Source: Paenalcaligenes hominis_A
GTDB lineage: Bacteria; Pseudomonadota; Gammaproteobacteria; Burkholderiales; Burkholderiaceae_B
Length of the DNA stretch: 64,000 nucleotides
Direction: 5' to 3'
Assembly (NCBI RefSeq): GCF_041359055.1
Contig: NZ_JBGJKZ010000002.1
Span: 1-64,000 of the forward strand
The notes under the pieces: model-generated
Told to the model about the DNA's origin: nothing
Database searches by the model: none
The model's input: only the letters and a program-made list of their open reading frames with translations
Made by a program: the position numbers and the translations under genes
Part shown: in pieces, positions 8,383 through 16,591 of the stretch
Position numbering within the stretch: position 1 is the stretch's first letter
How the letters are laid out: every line of letters starts with the position of its first letter

Positions 8383-9882
8383 ATGCAAATTGAAGAGTTG
8401 TTGAAACGCTTAGGAGTGGACCTGAACCAGCATGTTGGATCACAGTTAGTGGTTCACTCTCCTATTGATGGTGCTCAGCTAGCCACCTTAGCAACGCAGG
8501 GTATAGAGGAGGTGGATGCTGCTGTAGAAAGAGCGCAACAGGCGTTCAATGAGTGGCGCACTGTACCTGCTCCACGTCGTGGAGAACTAATCCGGTTGTT
8601 AGGAGAAGAGCTGCGCAAAGAAAAAGACGCTCTGGGGCGATTGGTATCCATGGAGGCCGGAAAAATCCTAGCCGAAGGTCAAGGCGAAGTCCAAGAAATG
8701 ATTGATATTTGTGACTTTGCAGTGGGTTTGTCGCGTCAGCTGTATGGCTTAACAATTGCTTCCGAACGTCCCGGGCATCGAATGATGGAAAGCTGGCACC
8801 CGCTGGGTGTGGTAGGGGTCATTACGGCTTTTAATTTTCCGGTGGCGGTGTGGTCATGGAATACCGCTTTAGCTATTGTGTGTGGTAACCCCGTCATTTG
8901 GAAACCATCAGAAAAAACACCTTTAACCGCTTTGGCATGCCAGGCGTTGTTCAAGCGCGCCTTAGCTCGATTTGATGATGCGCCAGCGTATCTGTCTCAG
9001 GTTCTAGTGGGAGAGCGAGATGTAGGAGAGCGACTGGTTGACCACGAGGGGGTAGCATTAATTTCTGCTACGGGCTCTACACGTATGGGGCGTGAAGTTG
9101 GCCCACGTGTGGCTGCGCGTTTTGGTCGTTCACTGCTAGAGCTAGGTGGAAATAATGCCATTATTGTGACGCCTACGGCGGATCTGAAACTCGCTGCTCG
9201 AGGGATTTTATTTGGTGCCATCGGTACTGCAGGACAACGTTGCACCACAACGCGTCGATTGATTGTGCATGAAAGCATTGCCGATGAGCTTTTAGAGCAG
9301 TTACGCAGTGCTTACCAAAGTGCGCAGGTGGGTAATCCATTGGATGCCTCTACGCTAGTAGGGCCGCTTATTGATAGTGACTCATTTGAGGCCATGCAAA
9401 ACGCATTAGAGCAAGCTAAAGCACAAGGTGGCACGGTATATGGGGGCGAACGTTGTCTGGAAGACCATTACCCCCACGCTTGGTATGTGAGACCTGCCTT
9501 AGTAGAAATGCCAAGCCAAACCCAAGTCGTAAAACACGAAACCTTTGCGCCAATTTTGTATGTAATGCGTTATCGTGATTTTGACGAAGCCATTGCCATG
9601 CAAAACGATGTGCCCCAAGGCTTGTCTTCGGCTGTATTTACGAATCATGTGCGCGAAGCAGAGCTGTTTTTATCCGCCTCGGGTTCGGATTGTGGTATTG
9701 CTAACGTCAATATCGGTACCTCAGGGGCAGAAATTGGGGGGGCGTTTGGTGGTGAAAAAGAAACAGGGGGTGGTCGTGAGTCAGGCTCAGATGCGTGGAA
9801 GGTCTATATGCGCCGAGCCACCAATACCATTAACTACTCTACTGAGCTACCTCTTGCACAGGGCATTCAGTTCGGTAATTAA
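8383..9882 (+). CDS. amaB: ALDH7 family dehydrogenase (piperideine-6-carboxylate / aminoadipate semialdehyde dehydrogenase)
   Basis: A 499-residue aldehyde dehydrogenase with general-base E253 in LLELGG and catalytic C287 in GTAGQRCTTTRRL. These motifs and the GGNNAIIV segment mark the antiquitin/AmaB (ALDH7) group, which oxidises alpha-aminoadipic semialdehyde, in equilibrium with piperideine-6-carboxylate, to alpha-aminoadipate. The ATG has a good ribosome-binding site (AAGGAGT). It diverges from the FAD oxidase operon across a 229-base region likely to hold both promoters. The ALDH7 family is clear; the symbol amaB rests on family and context. Confidence 0.87.
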   Translation: MQIEELLKRLGVDLNQHVGSQLVVHSPIDGAQLATLATQGIEEVDAAVERAQQAFNEWRTVPAPRRGELIRLLGEELRKEKDALGRLVSMEAGKILAEGQGEVQEMIDICDFAVGLSRQLYGLTIASERPGHRMMESWHPLGVVGVITAFNFPVAVWSWNTALAIVCGNPVIWKPSEKTPLTALACQALFKRALARFDDAPAYLSQVLVGERDVGERLVDHEGVALISATGSTRMGREVGPRVAARFGRSLLELGGNNAIIVTPTADLKLAARGILFGAIGTAGQRCTTTRRLIVHESIADELLEQLRSAYQSAQVGNPLDASTLVGPLIDSDSFEAMQNALEQAKAQGGTVYGGERCLEDHYPHAWYVRPALVEMPSQTQVVKHETFAPILYVMRYRDFDEAIAMQNDVPQGLSSAVFTNHVREAELFLSASGSDCGIANVNIGTSGAEIGGAFGGEKETGGGRESGSDAWKVYMRRATNTINYSTELPLAQGIQFGN

Positions 9883-9896
9883 CTAAATTGATCTTG

Positions 9897-9926
9897 GCCC
9901 CGTTACCCAGTGACGGGGCTTTTTTA
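9897..9926 (+). terminator. rho-independent terminator after the ALDH7 gene
   Basis: GCCCCGT at 9897-9903 pairs with ACGGGGC at 9913-9919, followed by a T run. Confidence 0.9.
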
Positions 9927-10000
9927 TTATAAAAAACTAATAAAAAAAGATAATTGATAGGCTGTGTTAATATGAAGTCCCATTGACTCATAGAGATTAC

Positions 10001-10732
10001 ATGTCTAAATCCACTCCTTATCAGACTCAATTACGTACTATCCAAATTCGTGGTCAAGAGCCTTTAGAAATCTATACCTTATTAGACCGCCAACAATACT
10101 ACGACCCCAAAGGGGCCGCAAAACGCTTAGGCATTTGTTCGGCATCATGGCCTTTATTTGGCATGTTATGGCCGTCGGGTTTACAGCTAGCTAAAAAAAT
10201 CGTGCAGCGTCCCGTGCAGCGCGATCAGAAATTATTAGAAATAGGCTGTGGTTTAGGTTTAGCTAGTTTAATGGCGCACCGTTTAGGTGCGAATGTCACT
10301 GCCAGTGACAGACACCCATTAGCCCAACATTTTTTAAGCAAAAATGTAGTTAAAAATTTTCTACCAGAGATTAACTATCGCCATGGTCAGTGGGGCTTAG
10401 ACCATGCTGTAAGTCTTCAAGATACAGGCGCACCCCTGATTTCTGAGCGGTATGATTTGGTGATGGGCAGTGATTTGCTGTATGACCCAAGCAGCCCTAA
10501 GCAAGTGGCTGGATTTATTCATGAGGTAGCAGCGTTAAGCTCTGAAGTGTGGGTAGTAGACCCAAACCGAGGGTATAGAAATCAATTTAGTCGTGCTATG
10601 GCGGAGTATGGGTTTAGTTTGGCTCGTGATAAAAAAATCCAACGTCCCTTTGCTTATAGCTTAGAGGAAACACCGCAACCGTATTCTGGGCGATTCTTAA
10701 TTTATAAGCGGGATCTTAGATTAAGCGAATAA
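10001..10732 (+). CDS. class I SAM-dependent methyltransferase (METTL21/Methyltransf_16-like)
   Basis: A 243-residue methyltransferase. The SAM-binding motif I is LLEIGCGLG (78-86), followed by an acidic post-I residue in VTASDRH (~99-105), and the motif VMGSDLLYDP lies near residue 155. The LWPSGLQLA segment before motif I and the SDLLYD motif resemble the protein-lysine methyltransferase group (METTL21/ETFB-KMT). The substrate is unknown. The ATG at 10001 is preferred over an in-frame TTG 18 bases upstream. The gene stands alone between terminators and the Fur-like site. Confidence 0.8.
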   Translation: MSKSTPYQTQLRTIQIRGQEPLEIYTLLDRQQYYDPKGAAKRLGICSASWPLFGMLWPSGLQLAKKIVQRPVQRDQKLLEIGCGLGLASLMAHRLGANVTASDRHPLAQHFLSKNVVKNFLPEINYRHGQWGLDHAVSLQDTGAPLISERYDLVMGSDLLYDPSSPKQVAGFIHEVAALSSEVWVVDPNRGYRNQFSRAMAEYGFSLARDKKIQRPFAYSLEETPQPYSGRFLIYKRDLRLSE

Positions 10733-10759
10733 CTGTTGCCTAGATCGCAACAGTGTATT

Positions 10760-10778
10760 GCAAATGAGAACGATTGCT
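10760..10778. promoter_or_regulatory. Fur-box-like sequence
   Basis: GCAAATGAGAACGATTGCT agrees with the 19-base Fur consensus at 11 positions by hand count, with the AATGA core conserved. It lies about 60 bases upstream of the siderophore-interacting protein gene, as expected for an iron-repressed promoter. Confidence 0.55.
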
Positions 10779-10838
10779 ATTTATTGGCTCTCTTGTTACA
10801 TTGACTGTACATAAAAGCAGTTTATACAGAGAGAGTTT

Positions 10839-11648
10839 ATGACCCAAAATACCCATTCTTTAGAAGTAGAGCGAGTGCGCCACCCTATAGTGGTGCGCAC
10901 CCTCACGGTGTCCGCTATTGAATCATTAAGCCCAAATTATGTACGCATGTGTTTTACAGGGCCCGAGCTCGAAGGCTTTGTTTCGATGGGCTTTGATGAT
11001 CATGTCAAGTTGTTCTTTGCCGCTGCCGTGGGCCAAACCCCAGTCATTCCTCAGGTCACAGAAACAGGCGTAAGCTTTCCAGAGGGCAGTGAAAAACCAC
11101 TAGCACGCGATTACACTCCAAGGCATTACGATGCTGAAACAGGGGTATTAGAAGTTGATTTTGTATTGCATCAGGACGGGCCAGCAGGTAGTTGGGCCCA
11201 GCAAGCAAAGGTAGGAGACAGTATCACCTTAGCAGGGCCACGTGGCTCCATGGTTATCCCCAAAGAGTTTGACTGGCATCTGCTTATAGGGGATGAGACC
11301 GCATTTCCTGCCATTTCACGTCGTTTAGCTGAGCTTCCAGCACAGGTGATCCCTATTGTGGTGCTAGAACTTGACCACGAGCAATTAGTAGATTTTTTAC
11401 CTAAACACCCATTAATGCGTGTGCAGGTGGTGCCGCGCTCAGAACAAGGGCACTTATTGACCAAAGCCATTCGTGCTTTACAGTTGCCTACCGGGCAGGG
11501 TTATGCGTGGGCAGCCGCCGAATCTGCCGTAGTTAAACAGGTCCGAGAAGCTCTAGTGCAAACGCACGGTTTAAGCAACAAACAAATAAAAGCCTCAAGC
11601 TACTGGCGTAGTGGTGCTGCTGGTTTTCATGAAACATTAACGGACTAA
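10839..11648 (+). CDS. siderophore-interacting protein (FAD-containing ferric-chelate reductase)
   Basis: A 269-residue SIP/ViuB family flavoprotein. The FAD-binding RDYTPR motif is at 90-95, and a C-terminal NAD(P)H-binding domain carries LIGDETAFPAISRRLAELP. Such enzymes reduce Fe(III) bound to imported siderophores in the cytoplasm and release Fe(II). The upstream Fur-like box supports iron-controlled expression. No siderophore receptor or synthesis gene is adjacent, so the chelate is unknown. Start ATG has GAGAG in front. Confidence 0.9.
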   Translation: MTQNTHSLEVERVRHPIVVRTLTVSAIESLSPNYVRMCFTGPELEGFVSMGFDDHVKLFFAAAVGQTPVIPQVTETGVSFPEGSEKPLARDYTPRHYDAETGVLEVDFVLHQDGPAGSWAQQAKVGDSITLAGPRGSMVIPKEFDWHLLIGDETAFPAISRRLAELPAQVIPIVVLELDHEQLVDFLPKHPLMRVQVVPRSEQGHLLTKAIRALQLPTGQGYAWAAAESAVVKQVREALVQTHGLSNKQIKASSYWRSGAAGFHETLTD

Positions 11649-11787
11649 ACCAAAGCCATTAACTCATCGTACTTATGTACGGCTGCAGTGGGAGTATTGC
11701 CTATTTGTTAACTGTGTTTAAATGAGAGGTTTGGTTTTGTATTTACAGTAAACCTTTTGGGTTTATTTCGCATTAAGGGAAACGGGC

Positions 11788-12561
11788 ATGCAACCGCTCA
11801 ACACAGTGACACGAGTTAAACAGGGTTTGGTCTTGGGTATGGCTTTAGGGATGTGGGGGTTAACAAGCCAAGCGCAAACCACTATTGGCATAGGTACCGG
11901 TATCATGCCTAAATACGAGGGAGCCAAGCAATACACCTCGCGCTTTTATCCGGTACTCAATCACCAAAACGGTACTTTTTTCATTGCCCCTAAAGCTGAA
12001 ATGCCCGCGTTAGGGTTACAAAATGCCCTCACAGACGATTGGAAAGTGGGCGTTTTTGCTAGTTATCAATGGGGGCGTAAAGCCAGTGATGCGCATAGGC
12101 TTACCGGCACCGATAAAATTGATAATTACGCAAACATAGGGGTGTTTAGCCAACACCAGCTTGGGGATTTACGTGTAGACCTAACGCTGTATCAGGCACT
12201 GAAAAAGGATTATGGGCTTGGCGTGCAGCTAGGGGCTTCGTATCCTATTTGGCAAGAGGGGTTAAGCCGTTTGCACATCGGAGCAAATCTTGCGTTTATG
12301 AATACAGATGCCATGCAAACGCATTTTGGTGTAAAGCCCCATGAAGTCGCAGCCAGTCAAGGGCAGCTACGTACCCATAATGCTTCTGGCGGTCTAAAAT
12401 CCATGACAATGTATGGTTTATACAGTTATCGTTTAAGCCAGAGCCTAAGCCTAAATACGGCCGTGGGTGTAAAAAACCTGACAGGCGATGCCAGAAACAG
12501 CCCACTTACCGAGCATAAAACCAGTGTGTATGGTTCAGTGGGTGTGGGCTATTCCTTTTAA
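11788..12561 (+). CDS. MipA/OmpV family outer membrane protein
   Basis: A 257-residue protein. The signal peptide covers residues ~1-29 (ending TSQAQT), followed by IGIGTGIMPKYEGAKQY, the hallmark mature N-terminus of MipA/OmpV proteins. Alternating beta-strand patterns run to a C-terminal aromatic end (VGYSF) typical of outer membrane barrels. MipA is a scaffolding partner for murein synthesis/hydrolysis in E. coli, and other members act as porin-like proteins. It ends four bases before the convergent cysW gene. Confidence 0.88.
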   Translation: MQPLNTVTRVKQGLVLGMALGMWGLTSQAQTTIGIGTGIMPKYEGAKQYTSRFYPVLNHQNGTFFIAPKAEMPALGLQNALTDDWKVGVFASYQWGRKASDAHRLTGTDKIDNYANIGVFSQHQLGDLRVDLTLYQALKKDYGLGVQLGASYPIWQEGLSRLHIGANLAFMNTDAMQTHFGVKPHEVAASQGQLRTHNASGGLKSMTMYGLYSYRLSQSLSLNTAVGVKNLTGDARNSPLTEHKTSVYGSVGVGYSF

Positions 12562-12565
12562 ATCC

Positions 12566-13381
12566 CTAGCGACCTAGAGCGGGCTGGTTTTTTTCCAGCA
12601 CGCTTTTTAATGCAATAGTGATCAGGGCCATGCTAGCTAATAGCAGCGCTGCGCTAAAGGCACCCACTACTTTATGATCATCGCTAAGCTGTTCTACTAA
12701 TAAAGCCAACGTTAAGGTCTGTCCCCGTATTGCTCCAGAGACCACAGAGACGGCACCAAATTCTCCAATGGCACGGGCATTACATAGCACAACCCCATAA
12801 AGCAGTCCCCATTTGATTTTAGGCAGGGTCACGTGATAGAAAATTTGCCAACCCGTTGCGCCTAAAGTAAGCGCTGCATGTTCTTGATCAGAGCCTTGTT
12901 CTTGCATAAGCGGAATTAAGAGTCGAGCAATAAATGGGCTAGTCACAAATAGTGTCACCATCACTATGCCAGGCCAAGCAAACATAAGTTGAATGTCGTG
13001 GTCGGCTAACCATTGTCCAAAATAGCTTTCAGCGCCGTAGACCACCAAATAGCACAAACCTGCTACCACCGGAGAAGTGGCGTAAGGAATATCAATAAGG
13101 GTCATAAGCAACTGACGACCCTTGAAACGGTAATGCGTTACACACCAAGCTAACAGCACACCAAATGCTAAATTAATTGGTACGGTTAGAACAGCAACCA
13201 ATAAGGTCAGGCGAATGGCATGCTGCATGTCTGACTGAGAGAGAGCTTGCCAAAAGCCGCTGAGCCCTTGACTAAAGGCTTGACTGAAAATAAGGACCAG
13301 AGGCAAAACTAACAAAACAAAAACCAGACTGACCGCCAAAGCAATCAGCCCTCGTTGGGTAGCAGTTAAGCGTGTTTTCAT
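12566..13381 (-). CDS. cysW: sulfate/thiosulfate ABC transporter permease CysW
   Basis: A 271-residue inner-membrane permease. It carries the EAA loop (EHAALTLGATGWQIFYHVTLPKIK) and the GEFGAVSVVSGAIRGQTLTL segment typical of CysW. It lies five bases downstream of cysT in a leftward sbp-cysT-cysW operon. It forms the channel with CysT and is driven by the divergently encoded CysA. Confidence 0.95.
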   Translation of the reverse strand: MKTRLTATQRGLIALAVSLVFVLLVLPLVLIFSQAFSQGLSGFWQALSQSDMQHAIRLTLLVAVLTVPINLAFGVLLAWCVTHYRFKGRQLLMTLIDIPYATSPVVAGLCYLVVYGAESYFGQWLADHDIQLMFAWPGIVMVTLFVTSPFIARLLIPLMQEQGSDQEHAALTLGATGWQIFYHVTLPKIKWGLLYGVVLCNARAIGEFGAVSVVSGAIRGQTLTLALLVEQLSDDHKVVGAFSAALLLASMALITIALKSVLEKNQPALGR

Positions 13382-13386
13382 AATGG

Positions 13387-14235
13387 TTAGTGCTTTTTAG
13401 TAAAAAGATGGTTTTGCATGAGCTGTAAACCAAAAAGTAGCAGTAGCGAAGCAGCTAACACCACCGAGGCTATGGCGGCAGCTGAAGCATAGTCGTATTC
13501 GGCCAAACGCACGAAAATCATCAATGAAGACACTTCAGTTTGGTAAGGGGAGTTGCCCGCTATAAAGATAACAGCGCCAAATTCACCTAAACAGCGAATA
13601 AAAGCTTGAGAAGCACCCGTGATTAATCCGGGGAGTAAAATGGGTATAACAACCAGATAAAAACGTTGCCAAGCGGTAGCGCCCAAGGTGTCAGCGGCTT
13701 CCTCTAGAGAATAATCTAGGTTTTCAATTAAGGGCTGCACAGAGCGCACAATGAATGGCAGGCTTGTGAAGCTCATGGCAAGAACGATGCCATACCAGCT
13801 AAATGCAATTTTAATGCCGAAAGGGGCTAGTAATTGACCCATCCACCCGTTGGGTGCAAACAGGGTGGCTAGCGTCAACCCAGCCACAGCAGTAGGCAAA
13901 GCAAAAGGCAAGTCAATCAGGCCATCAATAAATCGCCGCCCAACAAACTCATAACGGCTTAATACCCAGGCAAGCAATAATCCTATAAGGCTAACCAGTA
14001 CCGTTGACCAAAACGCCGCGCTGAGAGTAGTGCGATAACTGGCTAAAACGCGTGGATGAGTAATAGCTGCCCAATACTGGGAGGCGCTCATGTCGCTGAC
14101 GTAAACAAACAGAGCCGACAGAGGCAATAAAATGACAAGGCTTATATAAAGAACACTGACTCCCAGACTTAATCCAAAGCCTGGGAGCACAGCTTTTTGC
14201 TCTATAAAACGCCAGTTAAAAGTGGTACTGGACAT
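13387..14235 (-). CDS. cysT: sulfate/thiosulfate ABC transporter permease CysT
   Basis: A 282-residue permease with the EAA loop EEAADTLGATAWQRFYLVVIP and the CLGEFGAVIFIAGNSPYQTEV segment, diagnostic of CysT (CysU). It lies 15 bases after the binding-protein gene and five bases before cysW. It is a partner of CysW in the inner membrane. Confidence 0.95.
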   Translation of the reverse strand: MSSTTFNWRFIEQKAVLPGFGLSLGVSVLYISLVILLPLSALFVYVSDMSASQYWAAITHPRVLASYRTTLSAAFWSTVLVSLIGLLLAWVLSRYEFVGRRFIDGLIDLPFALPTAVAGLTLATLFAPNGWMGQLLAPFGIKIAFSWYGIVLAMSFTSLPFIVRSVQPLIENLDYSLEEAADTLGATAWQRFYLVVIPILLPGLITGASQAFIRCLGEFGAVIFIAGNSPYQTEVSSLMIFVRLAEYDYASAAAIASVVLAASLLLLFGLQLMQNHLFTKKH

Positions 14236-14250
14236 AATGCAAAGGGAAAA

Positions 14251-15246
14251 TTATTGAGCCAAAAGCTGATCTAGGATGCCGTCACTACCGAAATGCTGGC
14301 TTTGAATGTCGTTCCACGAGCCTAAAACCTCATTTGGATTAATTAAGCGCACAGGAGCTAAATCCGTTTTGACGCTTTTGTCATGAATACGGTAGTTATA
14401 GCGGCTTAGTAACTCTTGAGCCGGTGTGGCGTATAAGTAATTCAGATAAGCCTTGGCTTGTTCTGTGCTTTTTTGGCGCTCAGCCACCCGTTCCACAACA
14501 GCGACAGGGAACTCGGCAAGCACACTGACAGGAGGTACAACGACCTCGAACTCGTGGTCTTTGAACTCATCGCTGTTGGCAATGTTGATGACTTCGGATT
14601 CAAAGGTTAGCAAAGCATCGCCTTGGTTGTTGTTGGCAAAAGCAACAGTAGCGCCACGGCCACCAGTAGGGAAACTTTCTACGTTATGCAGCAGTTTTTT
14701 AACAAAATCTTTGGTTTGTGCCTCATCGCCATTGAATTGTTCGTTGGCAAATAACCATGCCCCTAAGTAGCTGTAGCGGGCATTACCAGACGTTTTTGGG
14801 TTAGGGAACACGACTTTAACATCATCACGTACTAAGTCTTCCCAGCTTTTAATGTTTTTTGGGTTGCCTTTGCGTACTAAAAAAGCAATGGTGCTGTAAT
14901 AAGGTGAGGCGTTGTTAGGAAATTGTTCCTGCCAATTTTTATTTACAAAACCTCGTGCTGCTAGCACATCGATATCGGGTACCTGATTGAATGTGACCAC
15001 ATCCGCTTTAAGACCCTGCAAAATGGCTTGAGCCTGACGTGAGGTGCCAGCGTGAGACTGTTCTACAGATAAGGTTTGTTGGTGTTCTTGCTGCCAATAC
15101 TGCTCAAACAAAGGGTTGTATTCGGCAAACAGCTCGCGTGCAATATCGTAAGAAGCATTTAATAATTTGTCGTTATTTGCCGCTACAGTAAATGGTGTCA
15201 ACGCAGCAGCACTAAATAAACTAATAGAGATGAGGGTTTTTTTCAT
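14251..15246 (-). CDS. sbp: sulfate ABC transporter substrate-binding protein
   Basis: A 331-residue periplasmic sulfate-binding protein. The ATG at 15246 is chosen because it starts a clean signal peptide (MKKTLISISLFSAAALTPF...VAA); an upstream in-frame start at 15306 would add 20 unlikely residues. Motifs include LLNASYDIARELF, SHAGTSRQA and FPNPKTSGNARYSYL, all typical of Sbp/CysP. It is the first gene of the operon and divergent from cysA across about 180 bases where a CysB-type activator would be expected, although I could not define a site. Confidence 0.94.
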   Translation of the reverse strand: MKKTLISISLFSAAALTPFTVAANNDKLLNASYDIARELFAEYNPLFEQYWQQEHQQTLSVEQSHAGTSRQAQAILQGLKADVVTFNQVPDIDVLAARGFVNKNWQEQFPNNASPYYSTIAFLVRKGNPKNIKSWEDLVRDDVKVVFPNPKTSGNARYSYLGAWLFANEQFNGDEAQTKDFVKKLLHNVESFPTGGRGATVAFANNNQGDALLTFESEVINIANSDEFKDHEFEVVVPPVSVLAEFPVAVVERVAERQKSTEQAKAYLNYLYATPAQELLSRYNYRIHDKSVKTDLAPVRLINPNEVLGSWNDIQSQHFGSDGILDQLLAQ

Positions 15247-15428
15247 TAGACTGGACTCGATGTAGTAAGGGTGAATGAGCCTATTTTCCCCACTGTCCTT
15301 ATACACGTAAACGATAGTTTTTCTGTTTACTTATTCCTAATTGATCTATTTCTATATTCCATTTTAGTATAAGCGCATTCGCTCTTATGCTTTAAACTCA
15401 AATCATTCCCCATTTTTATCGATTTGCC

Positions 15429-16148
15429 ATGTCCATTACTGTTCAACATATTTCGCGCCGTTTCGATGATTACCAAGCCCTAAGCCGTATTTCTTTAGAA
15501 ATTGCTTCCGGAGAGCTGGTGGCATTATTAGGGCCATCGGGATGTGGCAAAACCACGTTGCTCCGTATTATTGCGGGGCTAGAGTCGGCTGACGATGGTC
15601 AGATTTTTCTTGATGGTACCGAGGCCACTCAAACACCAGTACGAGAACGAGGCATTGGGTTTGTTTTTCAAAACTACGCCTTATTTCCCTCTATGACAGT
15701 GGCGGATAATATTTCCTTTGGTTTGCGTGTATTGCCCAAGGCAAAACGGCCTAACAAAGCCGCCATTAAAAAAACGGTTACCGAGCTACTCGAACTGGTT
15801 CAGCTTGGTGCTTTAGCCGATCGTTACCCTGCACAGTTATCAGGGGGGCAGCGTCAACGTGTGGCATTAGCTCGAGCATTAGCCATCAAACCTAGGGTTT
15901 TATTATTAGACGAACCTTTTGGTGCCTTAGATGCCAAAGTGCGTAAAGAGCTCCGTCAGTGGTTGCGCACTTTGCATCACGAGCTAAAAATTACGAGTGT
16001 ATTTGTTACGCACGATCAAGACGAAGCCGTAGAGGTAGCGGACCGTATTGTGGTCATGAACAAAGGCCATGTCGAGCAAATGGATACGCCTGCCCAGTTA
16101 TTTGCGTTTCCGGCCTCACCGTTTGTGAAAGAGTTTTTAGCCGCGTAG
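15429..16148 (+). CDS. cysA: sulfate ABC transporter ATPase CysA, short form
   Basis: A 239-residue ABC ATPase of the CysA/CUT1 group: Walker A GPSGCGKT (~33-40), signature LSGGQRQRVALARALA, Walker B LLLDEPFGALDAKVR, H-loop VFVTHDQDEA. CysA proteins usually have ~340-370 residues with a C-terminal TOBE/regulatory domain; this one stops right after the nucleotide-binding domain (FVKEFLAA), and the following DNA is occupied by an opposite-strand gene. No remnant of the missing domain is visible. It is divergent from sbp-cysT-cysW, which has no other ATPase. Confidence 0.9.
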   Translation: MSITVQHISRRFDDYQALSRISLEIASGELVALLGPSGCGKTTLLRIIAGLESADDGQIFLDGTEATQTPVRERGIGFVFQNYALFPSMTVADNISFGLRVLPKAKRPNKAAIKKTVTELLELVQLGALADRYPAQLSGGQRQRVALARALAIKPRVLLLDEPFGALDAKVRKELRQWLRTLHHELKITSVFVTHDQDEAVEVADRIVVMNKGHVEQMDTPAQLFAFPASPFVKEFLAA

Positions 16149-16155
16149 TCGAGTT

Positions 16156-16560
16156 TTATACATTTAATAATTGGCGCAAGTCCTGTAATAGGTCTTGCGC
16201 TTTTTGCTGTTCGTAGGGCTGTGTTGCAAGATTTAACCAGGCCGGTTGAGGCCAAGCTGGGTCAGTATGATGCCGAGCAATAAGATGCAGATGAAGCTGA
16301 GGGACTTGATTGCCAAATGCTGCTATGTTCATTTTATTAGCGGCACTGTAACGGGCTAGTTTTTCGCTGACTTGATTGCACTCAGTTGTTAATTGATGTT
16401 GGTCTGTAGGGCTAAGCTCGTAAGTCTCGCGAATACCCGCACGGCGTGGGACTAAAATCAACCACAAATAGCTGCTATTATTATTGAGCAATACGTCGCA
16501 TAGCTCGAGCTGCCCTAGAAAAAAAGTGTCTGCTTGCAGAGTGGGGTGGAGTTCGAACAT
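16156..16560 (-). CDS. HIT family nucleotide-binding protein
   Basis: A 134-residue histidine-triad domain protein. The motif reads QLHLHLIARH, where the first histidine of the usual HxHxH triad is Q, a variant familiar from proteobacterial HIT proteins (VPQLHxH). NAAFGNQVPQ precedes it. The family hydrolyses or transfers nucleotides from dinucleotide polyphosphates or AMP-conjugates; the substrate here is unknown. It is convergent with cysA (eight bases apart) and divergent from corA. Confidence 0.85.
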   Translation of the reverse strand: MFELHPTLQADTFFLGQLELCDVLLNNNSSYLWLILVPRRAGIRETYELSPTDQHQLTTECNQVSEKLARYSAANKMNIAAFGNQVPQLHLHLIARHHTDPAWPQPAWLNLATQPYEQQKAQDLLQDLRQLLNV

Positions 16561-16591
16561 AAATCACTACCCTTTAGAGATAAAAATTACA

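Noticed and set aside
9983..10000. TTG start 18 bases upstream for the methyltransferase
   Set aside because: The ATG at 10001 gives a normal N-terminus and no site precedes the TTG at a suitable distance.
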